The notes under the pieces: generated by a model
Seen by the model: only the letters and a program-made list of their open reading frames with translations
What the model was told of the DNA's origin: nothing
The model's database searches: none
Assembly: GCA_026785785.1 (NCBI GenBank)
Contig: JAJAZI010000109.1
Location: 1 to 9,607, forward strand
Length of the DNA: 9,607 nucleotides
Reading direction: 5' to 3'
From: Microbacteriaceae bacterium
GTDB lineage: Bacteria > Actinomycetota > Actinomycetes > Actinomycetales > Microbacteriaceae
Translations under genes and position numbers: made by a program
Shown here: piece by piece, positions 5,854 through 9,607 of the stretch
Layout: every line of letters begins with the position of its first letter
Position numbering within the stretch: position 1 is the stretch's first letter

Positions 5854-7320
5854 ATGGAGCGTGTTCGCTGGATCTTCGCCGGTCAGCTGGGTGAGCAGTT
5901 CGACGACGGCGGGCGGATGCTGCTCGTCGAGGCCCGTTCGGTTCTCGCGCGGGCGCCCATCCACCGTGCCAAGGCCCACTTGATGTTGTCAGCGATCCGG
6001 CATCGCGCGGCGGAGCTCGGTGACAGGGTGGAGTTCCACCAGGTTCATCGGTACCGCGACGCGGTCGCCGGGCGCGACGACCTGGAGGTGATCGATCCCA
6101 CCTCGTACCGGGCGCGGGCCCGGGCACGGGAGGCCGGTGCGCAGATCCTCCCGAGCCGCGGCTTCGTCTCGAGCGAGGTGGAGTTCGCCGCCTGGGCAGA
6201 CGGGCGCGGCGCCAAGCGGCTGCTGCTCGAGGACTTCTATCGGGCGATGCGTCAGCGCACGGGTATCCTCATGGACGGCGATGCCCCCGCCGGCGGCCAA
6301 TGGAACTACGACCACGACAACCGGCAGCCGCCACCGAAGAACGCGGTGACGCTCGGGCTTCCCGACCCGCGCTGGCCGGAGGAGGACGAGATCGACGCCG
6401 AGGTGCGCGCCGACCTCGACCAGTGGCAGGCGGAGGGCAGGGTGCGATTGGTCGGCACCGACGGCCCGCGCCGATTCGCCGCGACGGGCGCCGAGGCGAA
6501 GGCCGTGCTCGCCGACTTTGTCGAGAGCAGGCTGGGTGATTTCGGACCGTTCGAGGACGCGACGCTCACGGGCGACTGGACGATGGCGCACTCGCTGCTG
6601 AGCGCGCCCCTGAACCTGGGCCTCATCGACCCGGTCGAGGTGATCGACACGGTGGTGGCGGAGTACCGGGCGGGCCGTGCGCCGATCGCGAGCGTCGAGG
6701 GCGTCGTGCGCCAGATCGCCGGGTGGCGTGACTGGGTGTGGCACCTCTACTGGCGGCTCGGCGAGGACTACACCGACTCCCACAACGCGCTCGGCGCGCA
6801 CGAGCCGCTTCCGGCTGCCCTGCTCGAACTCGACGCCGATCGGATCGAGGCCAACTGCTTGAGCCAGTCGATCCGGGGCGTCGCCGAGCACGGCTGGGCC
6901 CATCACATCCAACGGCTCATGATCATCGGCAACCATGCACTGCAGCGCGGCTACGAGCCCAGGCAGCTCAACGACTGGTTCGTCAGCATGTTCGTCGACG
7001 GCACACCGTGGGTGATGCCGGCAAATGTTATCGGCATGTCCCAGCACGCCGACGGCGGCATCGTCGCGACGAAGCCGTATGCGGCCGGCGGCGCCTACAT
7101 CTCCAAGATGACGGACTACTGCGGCGGCTGCCGTTTCAACCCCAAGGTCAGGCTCGGGCCCGACGCATGCCCGTTCACGGCCGGCTACTGGGCGTTCCTC
7201 GACCGGGTTGAACCGGTGCTGCGCGGCAACCACCGCATGGCCCAGCCGCTCGCCGGACTGCGCCGGCTGGCGGACCGGGAGGCCGTCGTCGACCAGGAGT
7301 CGCGCCGGGACAGTCTCTAG
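5854..7320 (+). CDS. FeS-BCP cryptochrome/photolyase family protein (PhrB-type (6-4) photolyase-like)
   Basis: Flavoprotein of the iron-sulfur bacterial cryptochrome/photolyase group. Members bind FAD, a 6,7-dimethyl-8-ribityllumazine antenna and a [4Fe-4S] cluster, and the best-studied one, Agrobacterium PhrB, repairs (6-4) photoproducts with blue light. The 488 residues (PhrB about 507) carry the N-terminal photolyase-related domain (HRAKAHLMLSAIRH at 37-50), GGQWNYDHDNR at 147-157, and a helical FAD domain with GWAHHIQRLM at 347-356. Cys335, Cys423, Cys426 and Cys439 have spacings of 88, 3 and 13, identical to the PhrB ligands Cys350/438/441/454 as I recall them. With the same offset of 15, His350/His351, Tyr409, Tyr415 and Trp375 match PhrB His365/366, Tyr424, Tyr430 and Trp390. 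Trp342 and Tyr391 would instead be Asp327 and Phe376. Repair enzyme versus light sensor is not settled by sequence. The gene stands alone, divergent from pncB. Confidence 0.92.
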   Translation: MERVRWIFAGQLGEQFDDGGRMLLVEARSVLARAPIHRAKAHLMLSAIRHRAAELGDRVEFHQVHRYRDAVAGRDDLEVIDPTSYRARARAREAGAQILPSRGFVSSEVEFAAWADGRGAKRLLLEDFYRAMRQRTGILMDGDAPAGGQWNYDHDNRQPPPKNAVTLGLPDPRWPEEDEIDAEVRADLDQWQAEGRVRLVGTDGPRRFAATGAEAKAVLADFVESRLGDFGPFEDATLTGDWTMAHSLLSAPLNLGLIDPVEVIDTVVAEYRAGRAPIASVEGVVRQIAGWRDWVWHLYWRLGEDYTDSHNALGAHEPLPAALLELDADRIEANCLSQSIRGVAEHGWAHHIQRLMIIGNHALQRGYEPRQLNDWFVSMFVDGTPWVMPANVIGMSQHADGGIVATKPYAAGGAYISKMTDYCGGCRFNPKVRLGPDACPFTAGYWAFLDRVEPVLRGNHRMAQPLAGLRRLADREAVVDQESRRDSL

Positions 7321-7348
7321 TGCGACAGCGGCGCCCCCCGCACGTCGG

Positions 7349-7354
7349 TAAACT
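7349..7354 (+). promoter_or_regulatory. -10-like hexamer for the murI operon
   Basis: TAAACT ends eight bases before GTG 7363 in the 42-base gap after the photolyase gene, with no Shine-Dalgarno in front of the GTG. This fits a leaderless or near-leaderless transcript for murI-rph-rdgB. No clear -35 box lies at 16-18 bases. Confidence 0.45.
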
Positions 7355-7362
7355 CGACTACC

Positions 7363-8202
7363 GTGAGCGATGCGCCGATAGGAATCTTCGACTCCGGGGT
7401 GGGTGGGCTCACCGTCGCGAGGGCGATCATCGACCAGTTGCCGAACGAGTCGGTGCTCTATGTCGGCGACACGGCGCACTCCCCGTACGGCCCCAAGCCG
7501 ATCGCGCACGTGCGCGAATACACGCTCGCGGTGCTCGACGACCTCGTCGCTCAGGGCGTCAAGATGCTCGTGATCGCCTGCAACACCGCGTCGGCCGCGA
7601 TGCTGCGCGATGCCCGTGAGCGGTACACCCAGGGCCTCGGCATCCCCGTCGTCGAGGTCATCCAGCCGGCCGTGCGCGCCGCCGTGCGCCAGACCCGCAA
7701 CTCCCGGGTGGGGGTGATCGGCACGGCGGGCACGATGTCCTCCCGCGCCTACGAGGACGCCTTCGCGGCGGCACCGCACCTCGAGCTCTTCACGCGCGCC
7801 TGCCCCCGCTTCGTCGAGTTCGTCGAGGCCGGGACGACGAGCGGAGAGGAGCTGTTCGCAGTCGCCGAGGGCTACCTCGCCCCGCTGAAGGCCGCCCGCA
7901 TCGACACGCTTGTGCTCGGCTGCACCCACTACCCGCTCATGTCGGCCGCGATCCAGTACGTCATGGGCGACGGCGTCACCCTCGTTTCGAGCGCGGAGGA
8001 GACGGCGTTCGACGTCTATCGCACGCTCGTCAAGCATGGCCTCGAACGCTCCACCGGCGCGAAGCCGACCTATCGGTTCGAGGCAACCGGCGACAGCCAG
8101 TCCGAATTCATGTCCCTCGCCCGGCGCTTCCTGGGACCAGAGGTCCAGAACGTCGAACTGGTCGAGACCGGAGTCATCCAGCTACCTGAAAGGCAACAAT
8201 GA
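7363..8202 (+). CDS. murI: Glutamate racemase
   Basis: Interconverts L- and D-glutamate in the cytoplasm, supplying the D-glutamate of peptidoglycan. The 279-residue protein begins with the classic [13 protein letters not shown] (Asp10, Ser11), followed by [11 protein letters not shown] at 33-43. It carries both catalytic cysteines: Cys73 in VIACNTASA, and Cys187 in VLGCTHYPL with the partner His189. Length and motif order are normal for MurI. GTG 7363 is chosen because [10 protein letters not shown] follows at the usual distance and a TAAACT hexamer lies eight bases upstream; a ribosome site is absent. The stop codon overlaps the rph start by four bases (ATGA), the first link of a murI-rph-rdgB operon, an order often seen in actinobacteria. 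Confidence 0.96.
   Translation: MSDAPIGIFDSGVGGLTVARAIIDQLPNESVLYVGDTAHSPYGPKPIAHVREYTLAVLDDLVAQGVKMLVIACNTASAAMLRDARERYTQGLGIPVVEVIQPAVRAAVRQTRNSRVGVIGTAGTMSSRAYEDAFAAAPHLELFTRACPRFVEFVEAGTTSGEELFAVAEGYLAPLKAARIDTLVLGCTHYPLMSAAIQYVMGDGVTLVSSAEETAFDVYRTLVKHGLERSTGAKPTYRFEATGDSQSEFMSLARRFLGPEVQNVELVETGVIQLPERQQ
8188..8193 (+). promoter_or_regulatory. Shine-Dalgarno for rph
   Basis: GAAAGG lies five bases before ATG 8199, inside the last codons of murI. With the ATGA stop/start overlap it indicates translational coupling. Confidence 0.6.
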
Positions 8203-8948
8203 CCAACGCCCTCCCCATCATCGCCCCCCGCAAGGACGGCCGCGCGAGCGACGAGCTGCGCGCCGTCACGATTGAGCGAGGCTGGAGCGAGCAGGCCGAG
8301 GGCTCCGCGCTCATCTCGTTCGGCCGCACCAAGGTGCTCTGCACGGCGTCGTTCACCAACGGCGTTCCCCGCTGGATGGCCGGCAAGGGCAAGGGCTGGG
8401 TCACCGCCGAGTACGCCATGCTGCCCCGCTCGACGAACGACCGCATGGACCGCGAGTCGGTCAAGGGCCGCATCGGCGGGCGCACGCACGAGATCTCCCG
8501 CCTCATCGGCCGCTCGCTGCGCGCCGTCGTCGACATGAAGTCGCTCGGCGAGAACACGATCGTCATCGACTGCGACGTGCTGCAGGCCGATGGCGGCACG
8601 CGCACCGCGGCCATCACGGGAGCGTACGTCGCGCTCGCCGACGCCCTCGAGTGGGGACGCAGCAAGCGGTTCATCGGTCAGAACGCGAAGCCGCTGATCG
8701 ACAGCGTCGCTGCCGTCTCGGTCGGGATCGTCGGCGGGGCGCCCATGCTCGACCTCGCCTACACCGAGGACGTGCGCGCGGACACTGACATGAACGTCGT
8801 CGTCACCGGCCGCGGGCTGTTCGTCGAGGTGCAGGGCACCGCCGAGGCCGCCCCGTTCGACCGGCGCGAGCTCGACGCTCTGCTCGACCTCGCGGTCGGC
8901 GGCACCTCCACCCTCACCGAGCTCCAGCTCGCGAGCCTGAGGGGCTGA
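8199..8948 (+). CDS. rph: Ribonuclease PH
   Basis: Phosphate-dependent 3'-to-5' exoribonuclease that trims the 3' ends of tRNA precursors and other structured RNAs; family members form a hexameric ring in the cytoplasm. The 249 residues are full length. Motifs in order are [11 protein letters not shown] at 11-21, [18 protein letters not shown] at 34-51, [19 protein letters not shown] at 94-112 (phosphate- and RNA-binding arginines), [19 protein letters not shown] at 124-142, and [12 protein letters not shown] at 190-201, which holds the catalytic aspartates. Nothing expected is missing. The ATG overlaps the murI stop and has GAAAGG five bases upstream. The gene is followed after two bases by rdgB. 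The three-gene cluster puts RNA processing and nucleotide hygiene under one promoter. Confidence 0.97.
   Translation: MTNALPIIAPRKDGRASDELRAVTIERGWSEQAEGSALISFGRTKVLCTASFTNGVPRWMAGKGKGWVTAEYAMLPRSTNDRMDRESVKGRIGGRTHEISRLIGRSLRAVVDMKSLGENTIVIDCDVLQADGGTRTAAITGAYVALADALEWGRSKRFIGQNAKPLIDSVAAVSVGIVGGAPMLDLAYTEDVRADTDMNVVVTGRGLFVEVQGTAEAAPFDRRELDALLDLAVGGTSTLTELQLASLRG
8939..8944 (+). promoter_or_regulatory. Shine-Dalgarno for rdgB
   Basis: GAGGGG lies six bases before GTG 8951, within the last codons of rph, and supports the GTG as the true start. Confidence 0.6.
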
Positions 8949-8950
8949 GC

Positions 8951-9577
8951 GTGAGACTCGTGCTCGCGACCCACAACGCGCACAAGGTCGAGGAGCTCCG
9001 GCGCATCCTCGGTCCGCAGCTCGAGGGCATCGAGCTCATCGGCTACGACGGCCCGGAGCCGGTCGAGGACGGCGACACATTCGCGGAGAACGCGCTGATC
9101 AAGGCTCGTGCCGCGGCCCTGCACACCGGGCTGCCCGCTATCGCCGACGACTCGGGTGTCTGCGTCGATGCGCTCGACGGAGCCCCCGGCATCCACTCCG
9201 CCCGGTACGCGGGCACTCGCGACGACGGAGACAACCGCCGGATGCTGCTCGAGAACCTCGCCGAGGAGTCGTCGCGCAGCGCGCACTTCGAGTGCGCTGC
9301 CGCCCTCGTCGTTCCACCGGCGGTCGGCTCGATCGGCCCCGACGGCCCGCCGGAACTCGCCGCCAGCTTCGAGCACGTCGAGACGGGGATCTGGCCGGGC
9401 ACGGTGCTGCGCGAGGAGGTCGGCGAGCACGGGTTCGGTTACGACCCGATTTTCTCGCCCGCCGGCCACTCGGTCTCCTCCGCCCAGTTGAGTCCGGACG
9501 AGAAGAACGCAATCAGTCATCGGGCGATCGCGTTCGAACGCCTCATCGTCGTGGTGCGGGAGCAGCTGCTCGACTAG
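8951..9577 (+). CDS. rdgB: RdgB/HAM1 family non-canonical purine NTP pyrophosphatase (dITP/XTP)
   Basis: Hydrolyses dITP, ITP and XTP to the monophosphate and pyrophosphate, keeping deaminated purines out of DNA and RNA. The 208 residues show the family motifs in order: LATHNAHKVEEL at 5-16, DTFAENALIKA at 42-52, the catalytic IADDSGVCVDALDGAPGIHSARYAG at 64-88 (in two parts, ADDSG with Asp66/Asp67, then ARYAG), GFGYDPIF at 161-168, and EKNAISHR at 184-191. The closing motif reads SHRA where E. coli has SHRG, a minor change. A segment around 122-137, rich in Pro and Gly, is slightly longer than in the E. coli enzyme. GTG 8951 follows the rph stop by two bases and has GAGGGG upstream, so it is translated as part of the murI-rph-rdgB operon. 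Confidence 0.95.
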   Translation: MRLVLATHNAHKVEELRRILGPQLEGIELIGYDGPEPVEDGDTFAENALIKARAAALHTGLPAIADDSGVCVDALDGAPGIHSARYAGTRDDGDNRRMLLENLAEESSRSAHFECAAALVVPPAVGSIGPDGPPELAASFEHVETGIWPGTVLREEVGEHGFGYDPIFSPAGHSVSSAQLSPDEKNAISHRAIAFERLIVVVREQLLD

Positions 9578-9580
9578 AGT
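9575..9580 (+). promoter_or_regulatory. -10-like hexamer for the right-edge gene
   Basis: TAGAGT overlaps the rdgB stop codon and ends six bases before ATG 9587. This is the same arrangement as at the DUF3039 gene and suggests a leaderless transcript independent of the rdgB operon. Confidence 0.4.
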
Positions 9581-9595
9581 TTCGGCATGCCGAAA
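9580..9595. repeat. 16-bp perfect palindrome over the right-edge start codon
   Basis: TTTCGGCATGCCGAAA is fully self-complementary and is centred inside the ATG at 9587. As RNA it could only form a six-pair stem with a CATG loop and no T-run after it, so a DNA operator is at least as plausible as a terminator for rdgB. Function is unproven. Confidence 0.4.
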
Positions 9596-9607
9596 ATTGG
9601 GGTCGTC
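9587..9607 (+). CDS. Start of an unidentified gene, truncated by the window edge
   Basis: An ATG nine bases after the rdgB stop opens a frame reading MPKIGVV to the end of the window. The hydrophobic beta-strand-like start, the -10-like TAGAGT six bases upstream and the plus-strand context support a real start. Seven residues are too few to assign a family. Confidence 0.45.

Noticed and set aside
7320..7343. Possible terminator after the photolyase gene (GTGCG paired with CGCAC)
   Set aside because: Only five base pairs with a 14-base loop and no T-run; too weak to annotate.
5989..8037. Minus-strand open frame of 682 codons opposite the photolyase and murI genes
   Set aside because: Its translation is rich in Arg, Gly, His and Asp with no recognisable domain, and it is antisense to two genes with clear family motifs. 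Long antisense frames are common in high-GC DNA.
9580..9598. The palindrome after rdgB as an intrinsic terminator
   Set aside because: The stem would be six pairs with a CATG loop and is followed by AATTGGGG rather than a T-tract. I kept it as a palindrome of unknown role.
1..9607. Mobile elements, CRISPR array, tRNA genes, riboswitch or defence system
   Set aside because: No transposase or integrase motifs, no spaced direct repeats, no cloverleaf-like GGTTCGA-type segments in gaps, and no gap long enough for a riboswitch. Base composition looks even across the window.

Overview
This is a GC-rich window with dense genes, short gaps, GTG starts and strong third-position GC in every reading frame I call. 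Together with a DUF3039 protein, actinobacterial-type PncB and a murI-rph-rdgB cluster, this points to an actinomycete chromosome, most likely Microbacteriaceae (inference; no 16S or species marker is present). I see no mobile element, CRISPR array, tRNA or rRNA, and no gap longer than 75 bases between called genes. It reads as ordinary core chromosome.

Layout. (1) Bases 1-2468, plus strand: an ABC exporter pair. The ATPase enters from the left edge with an Ala/Pro/Lys-rich N-terminal tail, and the polytopic permease starts inside the ATPase 3' end. (2) 2492-2755, plus: a small DUF3039 cysteine-motif protein, converging with the next unit and overlapping it by 11 bases. (3) 4449-2745, minus: a KhtT-like regulatory subunit followed by its CPA2-type cation:proton antiporter, a split KhtTU-like module. 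(4) 5778-4480, minus: nicotinate phosphoribosyltransferase PncB. (5) 5854-7320, plus, divergent from pncB: an iron-sulfur bacterial cryptochrome/photolyase (FeS-BCP, PhrB type). Its four cluster cysteines have exactly the spacing recalled for Agrobacterium PhrB. (6) 7363-9577, plus: a tightly coupled murI-rph-rdgB operon (glutamate racemase, RNase PH, dITP/XTP pyrophosphatase). (7) 9587 to the right edge: the first codons of another gene.

Regulation. At five boundaries (2492, 4449, 5778, 7363, 9587) a TANNNT -10-like hexamer ends 6-8 bases before the start codon, with no Shine-Dalgarno in between. That is the geometry of leaderless transcripts, which are common in actinobacteria. In contrast, the photolyase, permease, rph and rdgB starts have visible Shine-Dalgarno sequences. 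Two of the leaderless-type starts (5778 and 9587) sit within perfect palindromes.

The genes do not form one pathway. They cover export, ion and pH homeostasis, NAD salvage, light-dependent DNA repair or light sensing, cell-wall D-glutamate supply, RNA 3'-end trimming and nucleotide-pool cleaning. The most interesting item is the FeS-BCP gene. I found no credible novel multi-gene system.
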